A model generated the notes under the pieces. That model was not told the DNA's origin. It searched no databases and saw only the letters and a program-made list of their open reading frames with translations. From Cupriavidus taiwanensis (lineage in GTDB: Bacteria > Pseudomonadota > Gammaproteobacteria > Burkholderiales > Burkholderiaceae), in the NCBI RefSeq assembly GCF_900250075.1, contig NZ_LT977070.1, positions 868,001-932,000 on the forward strand: a stretch of 64,000 bases of DNA, in the 5' to 3' direction. Numbering within the stretch: the first letter of the stretch is position 1; each line of letters begins with the position of its first letter. Positions 19,300 through 29,013 of this stretch are shown here, piece by piece. Position numbers and translations under genes: made by a program.

Positions 19300-20193
19300 A
19301 TGTCTTCCGCCCTCCTGCTGGTCCCGGACTTCAGCCTGATCCTGATCGGCTGGCTGCTGGTGCGCTATTCCCCCTTCGACCGCGCCTTCTGGGGCGGGGT
19401 GGAGCGGCTGGTCTACTTCGTCCTGTTCCCGGCGCTGCTGCTGCAGTCGACCAATACCGCGGTGCTGGACTTCTCGTCGACCTCGGCCATGCTGGGGCTG
19501 GCGCTGCTGGTGCTGGCCACCGGCCTGGCCGGCGGCTATGCCGTCAAATGGGTGCTGCGGCCGGATCCGGTCAGCTTTGCCTCGGGAGTGCAGACCGCGT
19601 TCCGCTTCAATTCCTATATCGGGCTGGCGCTGGCCGCGCGGCTGGGCGGCTCTGAAGGGCTGGCGCTGATGGCGTTGATCGTCGGCTGCACCGTGCCGCT
19701 GTGCAACGTGCTGGCGGTGTGGGCGCTGGCCCGGCATGGGCAGGCCGCGCTGTGGAAGGAACTGGCGCGCAACCCGCTGATCCTGGCCACCGCCGGCGGG
19801 CTGGCGACCAACCTGATGGGGCTGCACGCGCCCGAGGTGCTGGGCATGACGCTGAACCGGCTGGGTTCGGCGTCGACCGCGCTGGGCCTGATGACGGTGG
19901 GCGCGGGGCTGCAGATCAGCGGCGCCACCGGCACCGCCGGGCCGGTGGCGTGGTGGACCGGGGTCAAGCTGCTGGCGATGCCGTGCGTGGCCTGGCTGGT
20001 GGGGCGGCACCTGCCGCTGACCGCGCTGCAATACCAGATCGTGGTGCTGTACGCCTCGCTGCCGACCGCCTCCAGCGCCTACATCCTGGCCGTGCGCATG
20101 GGCGGCAACGGGCCGATGGTGGCGGCGACGATCTCGCTGATGACGGTGGCGGCGATCGTCACCACGCCGCTGTGGCTGGCGCTGGTGAGCTGA
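19300..20193 (+). CDS. AEC family carrier (auxin efflux/malonate carrier type)
   Basis: A 297-residue protein with about ten hydrophobic helices spanning nearly its whole length, a pattern of the AEC (auxin efflux carrier) family. Bacterial members move malonate, malate or related acids across the inner membrane. Family features are the N-terminal PDFSLILIGWLLVR helix and the late LYASLPTASSAYILAVRMGGN segment. Translation probably starts at the ATG at 19300; the open frame upstream is antisense to the neighbouring gene. The substrate is not known. Confidence 0.88.
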   Translation: MSSALLLVPDFSLILIGWLLVRYSPFDRAFWGGVERLVYFVLFPALLLQSTNTAVLDFSSTSAMLGLALLVLATGLAGGYAVKWVLRPDPVSFASGVQTAFRFNSYIGLALAARLGGSEGLALMALIVGCTVPLCNVLAVWALARHGQAALWKELARNPLILATAGGLATNLMGLHAPEVLGMTLNRLGSASTALGLMTVGAGLQISGATGTAGPVAWWTGVKLLAMPCVAWLVGRHLPLTALQYQIVVLYASLPTASSAYILAVRMGGNGPMVAATISLMTVAAIVTTPLWLALVS

Positions 20194-20214
20194 CCTGGCC
20201 GGGGAGATGGAAGG

Positions 20215-21429
20215 TCAGCCTGCCCGTTGCGCCGGCGGGCCGCCTTGCGCCAGGGCCCAGTCGATATGTTCCCGCACCATGGGGGTGGCGGTCTCGCGCC
20301 GCGCCAGCAGTGCGGCCCGAATGCGCGCGGCCAGGGCCGCGTCCTCGGCGCGCGAGCCCGACAGTGCCGTGCGCAGGCTGTTGCCCAGTCCCACCGCCAG
20401 GTTGCGCAGCCAGCGCTCGTGGCCGATGCGGCGGATCGGGCTGCCCTCGAGGCGCTGGTTGAATTCCGCTTCGGTCCATGCGAACAGCTCGACCATGTCG
20501 GGCGCGTCCAGGCCGTTGCGCACGTCGAAGTCCGGCACCGTGGCCACGTGCGCGAACTTGTTCCACGGGCACGCCAGCTGGCAGTCGTCGCACCCGTAGA
20601 CGCGGTTGCCCATCGGTGCGCGGAATTCCACCGGGATCGCGCCCTTGTGCTCGATGGTGAGGTAGGAAATGCAGCGGCGCGCATCGAGCCGGTAGGGCGC
20701 GACGATGGCGCGCGTGGGGCAGATGTCCAGGCAGCGGTGGCAGCTGCCGCAATGGCCGGGTTCGGGCGGATCGGCCGGCAGCGGGATGTCGACCAGGATC
20801 TCGCCGAGGAAGAACATCGAGCCGCCGTCACGGTCCAGCAGCAGCGTATGCTTGCCGCGCCAGCCGAGTCCGCCCTGGCTGGCCAGCGCCACTTCCATCA
20901 CCGGGGCCGAATCGGTAAAGACCCGATAGCCGAACTTGCCGATCTCGGCCTCGATCCGGCTGGCCAGCTGCTGCAGCCGGCTGCGCAGCACCTTGTGGTA
21001 GTCGCGCCCGCGTGCGTACAGCGACACCACCGCGGTGGCCGGGTCGTCCAGCCGCGCCAGTTCGTGGCGGCGCCAGTCGGCGGCCTGCGCATGCGCACCG
21101 GCGACCGGGACATAGGGCATGCGCGCCACGATCGCGCGCACCGTGCCGGGCACCAGTTCGGCCGGACGGGCGCGCCGCAGGCCGTGGTTGGCCATATAAT
21201 CCATGTCGCCGTGGTAGCCCTGCGCCAGCCAGGCCAGCAGTCCGGGCTCGGCGTGCGCGAGGTCGACATCGGCGATGCGCACCGAGGCAAAGCCCAGCGC
21301 CGCGCCCCATGCGCGGATCGACGCGGCCAGCGCCGCAAGCTCCCCCGGGCCCGCGGCCGCATGGCCGCTGGTGTCTGGTGCTGGTGTGGGCGGCGCATCC
21401 GCCTGCCCGGGGGCGACTCGGTCGATCAT
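20215..21429 (-). CDS. queG: Epoxyqueuosine reductase QueG
   Basis: A 404-residue cobalamin-dependent iron-sulfur enzyme that reduces epoxyqueuosine to queuosine in tRNA, the last step of that pathway. Two 4Fe-4S motifs are visible: CGSCHRCLDICP near residue 230 and CDDCQLACPWN near residue 285. The DUF1730-type N-terminus (YHGDMDYMANH) and C-terminal HEAT-like segment are present. It starts only 16 bp from the divergent tsaE start, so the two promoters must overlap the neighbouring coding sequences. Confidence 0.95.
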   Translation of the reverse strand: MIDRVAPGQADAPPTPAPDTSGHAAAGPGELAALAASIRAWGAALGFASVRIADVDLAHAEPGLLAWLAQGYHGDMDYMANHGLRRARPAELVPGTVRAIVARMPYVPVAGAHAQAADWRRHELARLDDPATAVVSLYARGRDYHKVLRSRLQQLASRIEAEIGKFGYRVFTDSAPVMEVALASQGGLGWRGKHTLLLDRDGGSMFFLGEILVDIPLPADPPEPGHCGSCHRCLDICPTRAIVAPYRLDARRCISYLTIEHKGAIPVEFRAPMGNRVYGCDDCQLACPWNKFAHVATVPDFDVRNGLDAPDMVELFAWTEAEFNQRLEGSPIRRIGHERWLRNLAVGLGNSLRTALSGSRAEDAALAARIRAALLARRETATPMVREHIDWALAQGGPPAQRAG

Positions 21430-21445
21430 TCCTGAATTGTACGCA

Positions 21446-21958
21446 ATGCCCTTGCTCGAAGAACGCACCCTGACGCTGCCCGACGAAGCCGCCACCGCGC
21501 GCCTGGGCGCCGCGCTGGCCGCCGCCGTGCAGGCGATGCCGCCGCGCACGGTGCACGTGCAGCTTTCCGGTGACCTGGGCGCCGGCAAGACTACGCTGTC
21601 GCGTACCGTGCTGCGCGCCCTGGGCCACGCGGGCAAGGTCCGCAGCCCGACCTATACGCTGTGCGAGCCTTATGAAGTGGCTCGCGCCGACGGCTCGCCG
21701 CTGACGGTCTACCACTTCGACCTGTACCGCTTTGCCGATCCCGAAGAGTGGCTCGACGCGGGTTTTCGCGACTGCTTCGCCGAACCGGCCTTCAACCTGG
21801 TCGAGTGGCCGGAAAAGGCCGGACGGCTGCTGGGGGAACCCGACCTGCACGTGTTGCTCCAATCGGACATGGCCGGCGCCGATGACACCGGCGAGCGGCG
21901 GATCGCGAGGCTGCGCGCCTATACTCCCACTGGACTTACCTTGCTGAACGCATGCTGA
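21446..21958 (+). CDS. tsaE: tRNA threonylcarbamoyladenosine biosynthesis ATPase TsaE
   Basis: A 170-residue P-loop ATPase with Walker A GDLGAGKTTLSR (about residues 42-53), a switch segment SPTYTLCEPY and the HFDLYR motif typical of TsaE. It acts with TsaB and TsaD to make t6A37 on ANN-decoding tRNAs. The ATG at 21446 begins the domain. Its end overlaps the start of amiC by 7 bases, a common tsaE-amiC arrangement in proteobacteria, indicating translational coupling. Confidence 0.94.
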   Translation: MPLLEERTLTLPDEAATARLGAALAAAVQAMPPRTVHVQLSGDLGAGKTTLSRTVLRALGHAGKVRSPTYTLCEPYEVARADGSPLTVYHFDLYRFADPEEWLDAGFRDCFAEPAFNLVEWPEKAGRLLGEPDLHVLLQSDMAGADDTGERRIARLRAYTPTGLTLLNAC

Positions 21959-23472
21959 TCAAGCGACTTGCCACCGACCGCCCCGATGGACCCGACGGCC
22001 TGCTGCAGGCGCGCCGGAAATGGATGGCGCAGGCGCTGAAGCTGGGCGCCGGCACCGCCGTGCTGACGCTGGCCGGTCCGCAGATCGCGTTCGGCGCCGG
22101 CATCGTCGCGGTGCGCGTGTGGCCGGCGGAGGACTACACCCGGGTCACCATCGAATCCGATACGCCGCTGGCCGCGGTGCACCAGATGATCCGCGAGCCC
22201 GACCGGCTGGTGGTGGACATCGACGGCCTCGACCTGTCGCCCACGCTGCGCGAGCTGGTGGCCAAGATCACCCCGAACGACCCGTATATCCAGACCGTGC
22301 GCGTGGGGCAGAACCGTCCGCGCGTGGTCCGCATGGTGTTCGACCTGAAGGAAAACGTGGCGCCGCAGGTGTTCACGCTGGCGCCCATCGGCAGCTACCG
22401 CAACCGGCTGGTGTTCGACCTGTACCCGGTCAACCCGCCCGACCCGCTGTGGAAGCTGGTGCGCGACACCGAGGAAAAGCAGCGCCGCTTTGCCACCTCC
22501 GAGCCGGCGCCGGGCGCGGAAGGCATCGCCGGCGCCCCGGCCGGCGCCGAGGAAGACGCCATCGGCGCGCTGGTGCGCCGCTTCGACGAGAAGGGCGAGG
22601 TGCCGCCCACCACCGCGCCGCTGCCGCCGCCGGTGGCCGCCGCAAGGCCGCGGCCCTCGACGCCGTCCTCGGCGCCGGTGCCGCCGGTGCCGGCCCCGAA
22701 CGCACCCGTGGTGCCGCCGGTCGCGCGCGACAATCCCACCGCCGAGCGTCCGTTCAAGATGCGCCGCCTGCTGACCGTGGCGATCGACCCCGGCCATGGC
22801 GGCGAAGACCCGGGCGCGATCGGCGCGGCCGGCTCGCGCGAAAAAGACGTGGTGCTGCAGATCGCGCACCGGCTGCGCGCCAAGATCGACGCCCAGCCCA
22901 ATATGCGCGCGATGATGACGCGCGACGCCGATTTCTTCGTGCCGCTGAACGTGCGCGTGCAGAAGGCGCGCCGGGTGCAGGCGGACCTGTTCGTGTCGAT
23001 CCACGCCGACGCCTTCCTGTCGCCCGAGGCGCGCGGCGCGTCGGTGTTCGCGCTGTCCGAGCGCGGCGCGTCCAGCACCGCCGCGCGCTGGCTGGCCAAC
23101 AAGGAAAACGCCTCGGACCTGATCGGCGGCGCCAACATGGGCAACAAGGATGCGCAGGTGGCACGCGTGCTGCTGGACCTGTCGACCACCGCGCAGATCA
23201 ACGACAGCCTGCTGGTGGGCAAGGCCGTGCTGGGCGAGATCGGCGGCATCAACAAGCTGCACAAGGCCCACGTCGAACAGGCGGGGTTTGCCGTGCTGAA
23301 GGCCCCGGACATCCCGTCGATCCTGATCGAGACCGCGTTTATCAGCAATCCGGAAGAGGAGCGCAAGCTCAACGACAACGCGCACCAGGAGCAGCTGGCC
23401 AATGCCATCCTGAAAGGCATCCGTTCGTACTTCGCGCGCAATCCGCCGCTGTCGAAGAATCCCTCGGTCTGA
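21952..23472 (+). CDS. amiC: N-acetylmuramoyl-L-alanine amidase (AmiC type)
   Basis: A 506-residue periplasmic amidase that cleaves peptidoglycan stem peptides during daughter-cell separation. Order: signal region with a twin-arginine-like ARRKWMAQALKLG (residues 21-33), an AMIN septal-targeting domain (about 45-160), a Pro/Ala-rich linker (about 185-260) and an Amidase_3 catalytic domain with IDPGHGGEDPGA, FVSIHADAF and a late IETAFISNPEEE motif. The zinc ligands expected of the family are present. The RR motif suggests Tat export as for E. coli AmiC; this is inferred. Confidence 0.94.
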   Translation: MLIKRLATDRPDGPDGLLQARRKWMAQALKLGAGTAVLTLAGPQIAFGAGIVAVRVWPAEDYTRVTIESDTPLAAVHQMIREPDRLVVDIDGLDLSPTLRELVAKITPNDPYIQTVRVGQNRPRVVRMVFDLKENVAPQVFTLAPIGSYRNRLVFDLYPVNPPDPLWKLVRDTEEKQRRFATSEPAPGAEGIAGAPAGAEEDAIGALVRRFDEKGEVPPTTAPLPPPVAAARPRPSTPSSAPVPPVPAPNAPVVPPVARDNPTAERPFKMRRLLTVAIDPGHGGEDPGAIGAAGSREKDVVLQIAHRLRAKIDAQPNMRAMMTRDADFFVPLNVRVQKARRVQADLFVSIHADAFLSPEARGASVFALSERGASSTAARWLANKENASDLIGGANMGNKDAQVARVLLDLSTTAQINDSLLVGKAVLGEIGGINKLHKAHVEQAGFAVLKAPDIPSILIETAFISNPEEERKLNDNAHQEQLANAILKGIRSYFARNPPLSKNPSV

Positions 23473-23497
23473 GCTGTCGCGCCGGCGGCGGGCACAG

Positions 23498-23535
23498 AAA
23501 AAACCGGACATGCCCCAGGGCATGTCCGGTTTTTT
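23498..23535. terminator. Bidirectional terminator between amiC and the SBF transporter
   Basis: A 17-base perfect stem, A-rich on the left and T-rich on the right (ACCGGACATGCC core with a CCAG loop), lies between two convergent genes. The A and T tracts at its ends provide a T-run on either strand, so it can terminate both. Confidence 0.92.
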
Positions 23536-23550
23536 TTATGGTCGCGTGCT

Positions 23551-24576
23551 TCAGGCGCGCGCGGTGGCCTGGTCCTCCAGCAACGCATCGCGGTTGGCAT
23601 AGCGCGACGCGATCACCGAGCAGACGATCAGCTGCAGCTGGTGATAGACCATCAGCGGCAGTACCAGCAGCCCCAGCGCCGGATGGCCGGCAAACAGGAT
23701 CTTGGCCATCGGGATGCCGTTGGCCAGGCTCTTCTTCGAGCCGCAGAACACCGCGGTGATCTCGTCCTCGACGGCGAAGCCCAGGCGGCGCGCGGTCAGC
23801 GTGGTAAAGCCCAGCACCACGAACAGCAGCACCGCTGCGATGCCCATCACCGCGCCGATGGTCTGCCACTGGTACTGGTGCCACAGGCCTTCGGCGGTGG
23901 CGTCGCAGAAGGACGAATAGACGATCAGCACGATCACGCCGCGGTCGATCTTGTTGGTGATGTGCTTCTTCCTGGCGAGCCAGCTGCCGATCAGCGGGCG
24001 CAGCAGCTGCCCCAGCGCGAACGGCAGCAGCAGCTGCAGCGCCACGCCGGTCAGCGCCTTGCCCAGCGGCATCGACGCGCCGCTGGCGCTGATCACCAGC
24101 CCCATCAGCAGCGGCGTCACCAGCATGCCGATCAGGCCCGAAATGGTGGCGTTGAAGATCGCGCCCGAGACATTGCCGCGCGCCATCGAGGTCATGGCCA
24201 CCGACGACGACACCGTCGACGGCAGCGCGCACAGGAAGAACACGCCCAGCAGCAGGTCGGCCGGCAGCGTATTGCGCAGCGACAGCATCAGCAGCGCGCC
24301 GACCACCGGGAACACCACATAGGTGAAGACCTGCACGAACACATGCAGGCGCCAGTGCTTGGCCCCCGCCACCAGCTTGTCGCGCGACAGCGCCGCGCCG
24401 TGCAGGAAGAACACCAGCGCCACGCCCAGGCTGGTCACCACGCCGAGGTGCAGCGGGCCGTCGCCGGTGCCGAGTTCGGGCGCGGCCAGCGCGATGGCGA
24501 TGGCGGTCAGCATGACGAGCACAAAGCCGTCGATCAGGTCATAGAGCTTCTTGAGGTTGCGGACAATACGGGACAT
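23551..24576 (-). CDS. SBF-like (bile acid:sodium symporter family) transporter, YfeH type
   Basis: A 341-residue integral membrane protein with about ten helices. It belongs to the SBF-like branch related to bile acid:Na+ symporters, with the pattern VFFLHGAALSRDKL after helix 2, FFLCALPSTVSSSVAMTSMARGN in the middle and the late FCGSKKSLANGIPMAKILF motif. Substrates of this bacterial branch are unknown. ATG 24576 is preferred to an upstream in-frame ATG because the protein begins with a short amphipathic MSRIVRNLKK segment. It is divergent from a LysR gene that may regulate it. Confidence 0.88.
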   Translation of the reverse strand: MSRIVRNLKKLYDLIDGFVLVMLTAIAIALAAPELGTGDGPLHLGVVTSLGVALVFFLHGAALSRDKLVAGAKHWRLHVFVQVFTYVVFPVVGALLMLSLRNTLPADLLLGVFFLCALPSTVSSSVAMTSMARGNVSGAIFNATISGLIGMLVTPLLMGLVISASGASMPLGKALTGVALQLLLPFALGQLLRPLIGSWLARKKHITNKIDRGVIVLIVYSSFCDATAEGLWHQYQWQTIGAVMGIAAVLLFVVLGFTTLTARRLGFAVEDEITAVFCGSKKSLANGIPMAKILFAGHPALGLLVLPLMVYHQLQLIVCSVIASRYANRDALLEDQATARA

Positions 24577-24645
24577 GACTGCGGGTGAATCCTGCGATGT
24601 TAGGGTTTTGCCTAGTATTGGACGCCAGCCGGGTCTAGAATGCAA

Positions 24646-24660
24646 ATTCATTTATAGAAT
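24646..24660. promoter_or_regulatory. Candidate LysR box (ATTC-N7-GAAT)
   Basis: ATTC at 24646-24649 and GAAT at 24657-24660 form an interrupted dyad containing the T-N11-A core typical of LysR sites. It lies 20 bp before the LysR start and in the 103-bp divergent gap with the SBF transporter. The overlapping TATAGAAT may also serve as a -10 element. Confidence 0.4.
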
Positions 24661-24679
24661 CTATTTATCCACTTGTTGC

Positions 24680-25597
24680 ATGAATTACACATTGCGCCAG
24701 CTGCGTGTGTTCCTGGCGGTGGCCAGCAGCGGCGGCTTCAGCCGGGCCGCGGACGCGGTCGGACTGACCCAGCCGGCGGTCAGCCGCGGCGTTGCCGAGC
24801 TGGAAGAGGCGCTTGGCGTGCGCCTGCTGGACCGCACCACGCGCGAAGTGGTGCTGACCGAAGCCGGCCATGCGCTGGCACCGGCGCTGGAGCGCCTGCT
24901 CGGGCAACTGGACGACACCCTCGAAGAAACGCGGCAGCTGGGTGAGCGCTATCGCGGCCGCGTAGTGATAGCCGGCGCCCCGACCATCTCCGCCCGGCTG
25001 ATGCCGCTCTACGTGGCCGCCTGCGCCGCGCAATATCCGGAAATCCGCCTGACCGTGCGCGACAACGTCCAGGCCGACGGGCTGGAGCAGGTGCGCGCGG
25101 GCGCGGTGGACTTCGGCGTGCTGATCGACCCGCTGGTGCGCGACGGGCTGCTGGTGGAGCCGGTCGCGACCGACCCGTTCTGCTTCGTTTGCCGGCGCGA
25201 CCATCCGCTGGCGCAGGCGGAATCGGTGCCGTGGTCGGCGCTGCATGGGATGCGGCTGGTGCTGCTGGACTTTGCCTCGGGCAGCCGGCCGCTGATCGAC
25301 CGCGTGTTCGGCCGCCATGGCGTGGTGCCGCAGGTGGTGCAGGAGCTGGGCCATTCGGCCAGTGTGTTCGGCATGGTCGAGGCCGGCATCGGCGCCTCGG
25401 TGCTGCCGTCGTTCTCGCTGCCGCTGCCGGCGGCGTCGCCGCTGGTGTGGCGCCCGCTGGTGCCGCGCGAGGAGCGCAGCATCGTCATGGTGCGGCGCGA
25501 GGACCGCTCGCTGTCGCCGGCCGCGGCGGCGGTGTGGGAACTGGTGCGGCGCCTGACCGTGCGGGCCGAGGCGCCGACCGTCAGCGCCGCGGCCTGA
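24680..25597 (+). CDS. LysR family transcriptional regulator
   Basis: A 305-residue LysR protein. Residues 3-60 form the winged helix (YTLRQLRVFLAVASSGGFSR, then AVGLTQPAVSRGVAELEEALG), and the rest is the periplasmic-binding-like effector domain. Start ATG 24680 follows an A/T-rich promoter-like stretch. By divergent position the SBF-like transporter is its most likely target, and a candidate box lies between them. The effector is unknown. Confidence 0.9.
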   Translation: MNYTLRQLRVFLAVASSGGFSRAADAVGLTQPAVSRGVAELEEALGVRLLDRTTREVVLTEAGHALAPALERLLGQLDDTLEETRQLGERYRGRVVIAGAPTISARLMPLYVAACAAQYPEIRLTVRDNVQADGLEQVRAGAVDFGVLIDPLVRDGLLVEPVATDPFCFVCRRDHPLAQAESVPWSALHGMRLVLLDFASGSRPLIDRVFGRHGVVPQVVQELGHSASVFGMVEAGIGASVLPSFSLPLPAASPLVWRPLVPREERSIVMVRREDRSLSPAAAAVWELVRRLTVRAEAPTVSAAA

Positions 25598-25612
25598 GCC
25601 GGCCGCGTCCCG

Positions 25613-26392
25613 TCAGCGCGCGGTGACCATCACCGCTTCCAGTGCAAAGCTGCCGTCGTCCTGCACGCGATAGTGCTCGCGCACCTCCGCGGGGGCCACG
25701 CGCCACAGGTGCCGGATCGCGTCCACCGCCACCGCCGGCGTGCGCATGCGCTGCACCCAGCTGTCGAACTCGATGCCGATGCGCCAGGTTTCTGATACGG
25801 CAATCGCATCCGCGGCAAAGCCCGCGGCTTCGAACATTGCGCGCCAGCCCGCCGGCGTGTAGTCGCGCACGTGCGAGGGGTCGCGCAGCAACTCGACCGA
25901 TTGCAGCCAGGTATCGCGCAACGGGTCCGGCGCGCCGGCGATGTCGATCATCACCACCTTGCCGCCGGGCTTGAGCACGCGGCGAATTTCCGCCAGCGCG
26001 GCCGGCACGTCGCGCCAGTGGTGCGCGCTCATGCGCGACACCACCGCGCAGAAGCTGGCATCGCCGAACGGCAGTTGCTCGGCCGCGCCCTGGCGGGTGC
26101 GAACGTTGGCCAGCCCGCGTTCGCGCGCGGCGGCCTCGACCACGGCCAGCATGTCGGCCGACAGGTCGTATGCGGTTACCTCGCCCGCCACCGCCGCGGC
26201 GGCAAAGCTGGCATGGCCGGCGCCGCAGCCCAGGTCGAGTACGCGGCTGCGCGGGCGGTTGGCCGCGGGGATCAGCGCAGCCAGTTCGTCCTTCAGTTGC
26301 TGCAGGTCCGCGCCGCTGGCGTGGACCGCGCTGGTGAGATAGGCGCTGGCGGTGGCGCCGAACTGGGCGGCGACGAGTTCCTGTTGCTGCAT
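25613..26392 (-). CDS. SAM-dependent class I methyltransferase
   Basis: A 259-residue methyltransferase of the UbiE/Methyltransf_11 type. Motif I VLDLGCGAGHASFAAA (about residues 47-62) binds SAM, followed by an acidic motif II (AYDLSADML) and a motif after LPFGDASFCAVVSRM. The final third (about 190-255) is variable and probably sets the substrate, which cannot be read from sequence. It is divergent from an XRE regulator with a pair of direct repeats between the two genes. Confidence 0.88.
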   Translation of the reverse strand: MQQQELVAAQFGATASAYLTSAVHASGADLQQLKDELAALIPAANRPRSRVLDLGCGAGHASFAAAAVAGEVTAYDLSADMLAVVEAAARERGLANVRTRQGAAEQLPFGDASFCAVVSRMSAHHWRDVPAALAEIRRVLKPGGKVVMIDIAGAPDPLRDTWLQSVELLRDPSHVRDYTPAGWRAMFEAAGFAADAIAVSETWRIGIEFDSWVQRMRTPAVAVDAIRHLWRVAPAEVREHYRVQDDGSFALEAVMVTAR

Positions 26393-26502
26393 GGTGCTGG
26401 GCTCCTGGGCCGCGGGCGAGCCAGGGGCCGGCGGCGCTGTTGTTGTTCGGGGAGGGGACTTGCCCGCGAGGCGGGTCCGGCATACTGTAGGCCGGTCGTT
26501 TT

Positions 26503-26540
26503 CCCGGTACAAGTCACCGCTTTATCCTGGTATAAGTGCC
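26503..26540. promoter_or_regulatory. Direct repeat pair, candidate operator of the XRE/MmyB-like regulator
   Basis: Two copies of a 16-base sequence, CCCGGTACAAGTCACC (26503-26518) and TCCTGGTATAAGTGCC (26525-26540), match at 12 of 16 positions with starts 22 bp apart, about two helical turns. They lie just upstream of the regulator start and in the divergent gap with the methyltransferase. Confidence 0.5.
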
Positions 26541-26551
26541 ACCAGCCTGCC

Positions 26552-27361
26552 ATGCCGCCACACGCCCAACCTTCCGCTTCCCCCGCCCCGCCAGCCTCGC
26601 GCGAAGCCGTGCTCGGCGCTTTCCTGCGCGCGCACCGGGAGCGCCTGGCGCCGGCGGACGTGGGCCTGGCGCCCGGCCAGCGCCGCCGCACGCCGGGCCT
26701 GCGCCGCGAGGAAGTGGCGCAGCTGGCGGGACTGAGCACGACCTGGGTGACGTGGCTGGAGCAGGGCCGGCCGGTGTCGCTGTCGGCGCGCGCGCTGGCC
26801 AGCCTGGCCGCGGCTCTGCGGCTGTCGCGCGCCGAGCGCGCCTACCTGTTCGAGCTGGCCGGGCGGCGCGACCCGCAACACGCCGGGGGCGAGCCGGTGC
26901 CGCCCGCGGTGCTGGCGAGCGTGCATGCCATCGACGGGCCGGCCTACCTGCTCGACCGGCAATGGACCGCGCTGGCCTGGAACGCCGCGGCCGCGGACCT
27001 GTTCACCGGCTGGCTCGACGCCGCCGGCACCGAGCGCAACCTGCTGCGCGCGATGTTCCTGTCGCCGGCGCTGCAGGCACTGGTGCAGGACTGGCCGCAT
27101 CGCGCCGCCCGGCTGGTGGCGGAGTTCCGCGCGCACAGCATCCGCCATGCCGACGCGGCGCCGACGCGTGCATTGATCGAGGGACTGATGGCAGAGAGCG
27201 CGGACTTCCGCGCCGCCTGGCTGTCGCAGGACGTGGAAGACCGGGAAGGCGGGCGCCGCGGCTTTCGCCATCCGCGCCAGGGTGCGCTGCAGTTCGAGCA
27301 GCTGACGCTGGTGCCCGCGGCGGCGCCGGGGCTGATGCTGGTGATGCTGCTGCCCGGCTGA
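26552..27361 (+). CDS. XRE-type regulator with MmyB-like ligand domain
   Basis: A 269-residue protein. The N-terminal helix-turn-helix carries the family signature RRTPGLRREEVAQLAGLSTT followed by WLEQGR (about residues 40-75). The remainder (about 105-260) matches the MmyB-like PAS-related ligand-binding domain, with the characteristic LLDRQWTALAWNAAA opening. Such regulators commonly sit divergent from a small enzyme gene that they repress, here the methyltransferase. ATG 26552 is the natural start; the longer upstream frame runs antisense through the methyltransferase. Confidence 0.9.
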   Translation: MPPHAQPSASPAPPASREAVLGAFLRAHRERLAPADVGLAPGQRRRTPGLRREEVAQLAGLSTTWVTWLEQGRPVSLSARALASLAAALRLSRAERAYLFELAGRRDPQHAGGEPVPPAVLASVHAIDGPAYLLDRQWTALAWNAAAADLFTGWLDAAGTERNLLRAMFLSPALQALVQDWPHRAARLVAEFRAHSIRHADAAPTRALIEGLMAESADFRAAWLSQDVEDREGGRRGFRHPRQGALQFEQLTLVPAAAPGLMLVMLLPG

Positions 27362-27379
27362 GCGGGCAGCGCGCGGCGC

Positions 27380-28138
27380 TTACTTGGGCTGCATCCGGAT
27401 CGCGCCGTCCAGGCGGATCACCTCGCCGTTGAGCATGGGGTTCTCGATGATCGAGCGCGCCAGCTTCGCGAATTCGGCGGGCCGGCCCAGCCGCGACGGG
27501 AACGGCACCATTTTGCCCAGCGCGTCCTGCACCTCCTGCGGCATGCCCAGCAGCATCGGGGTCTCGAACAGGCCCGGGGCGATGGTCATGCAGCGCACGC
27601 CGTCGCGCGCGAGGTCGCGCGCGATCGCCAGCGTCATGCCGACCACGCCGCCCTTGGACGCGGCATAGGCGGCCTGCCCGATCTGCCCGTCGAAGGCCGC
27701 CACCGAGGCGGTATTGATGATCACGCCGCGCTCGCCCTCGCTGTCCGGCGCGTTCTGCACCATCGCCGCGGCGGCCAGGCGGATCATGTTGAAGGTGCCG
27801 ATCAGGTTGATGCGGATGGTCTTGTCGAAGGCATCGAGCGGATGCGGACCATTCTTGCCGACCGTCTTGTTGGCGGTGGCAATGCCGGCGCAGTTGACCA
27901 GGCCGGCAAGGCGGCCAAGCGACTGCGCCGCCGCGACCACGGCCTGGCCATCGGCTTCCGAGGTGACGTCGCAGCGCACGAACCGGCCTCCGGTCTCGGC
28001 CGCCAGCGCCTGGCCGGCAGCCTCGTTCAGGTCGGCAATGACAACCCTGGCGCCGGCTTCGGCGAGCAGCCGGGCGGTGCCGGCGCCAAGGCCGGAGGCG
28101 CCGCCGGTGATGATGAAGACGTTGTCCTTGATTTCCAC
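27380..28138 (-). CDS. Short-chain dehydrogenase, 3-hydroxyacyl-CoA dehydrogenase type II-like
   Basis: A 252-residue classical SDR. The cofactor motif [12 protein letters not shown] (about residues 11-22) prefers NAD, helped by Asp36 (VIADLN). The active site shows a Ser and YAASKGG. The pattern near residues 85-95 ([13 protein letters not shown]) and the C-terminus ([18 protein letters not shown]) match the HSD17B10/3-hydroxyacyl-CoA dehydrogenase group, which oxidises branched or straight 3-hydroxyacyl-CoA. Substrate use is inferred from this resemblance. A perfect 14-bp palindrome lies 26 bp upstream. Confidence 0.88.
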   Translation of the reverse strand: MEIKDNVFIITGGASGLGAGTARLLAEAGARVVIADLNEAAGQALAAETGGRFVRCDVTSEADGQAVVAAAQSLGRLAGLVNCAGIATANKTVGKNGPHPLDAFDKTIRINLIGTFNMIRLAAAAMVQNAPDSEGERGVIINTASVAAFDGQIGQAAYAASKGGVVGMTLAIARDLARDGVRCMTIAPGLFETPMLLGMPQEVQDALGKMVPFPSRLGRPAEFAKLARSIIENPMLNGEVIRLDGAIRMQPK

Positions 28139-28163
28139 GATGGTGTCTCCTCGGTATGGTTTC

Positions 28164-28177
28164 CGTTTACGTAAACG
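28164..28177. promoter_or_regulatory. Perfect 14-bp palindrome upstream of the SDR gene
   Basis: CGTTTACGTAAACG is self-complementary throughout and lies in the promoter region of the acyl-CoA dehydrogenase-like SDR. From memory it resembles sites of LiuR/PsrA-type regulators of branched-chain amino acid and fatty acid catabolism in proteobacteria. The identity of the regulator is inference. Confidence 0.55.
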
Positions 28178-28292
28178 TTAAGCATTGTACGGAGGCGGAA
28201 CTGATGTGCAAGGGGGGGCGATTAATTTCCGGTCAGGATGATGCTTAGCGGGAATCGCCTGCAGATCGGGTGCCGATCACTCCGATATTCAA

Positions 28293-28319
28293 TAAAAAAA
28301 GCGGCCCGAAAGCCGCTTT
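28293..28319 (-). terminator. Terminator of adk
   Basis: On the minus strand AAAGCGGC-TTTCGG-GCCGCTTT is followed by a long T-run (complement of 28294-28300). It lies 29 bp after the adk stop codon. Confidence 0.88.
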
Positions 28320-28347
28320 CATCTTCCTGCAGTGTCCAGCGAGACAA

Positions 28348-29013
<666 letters not shown>

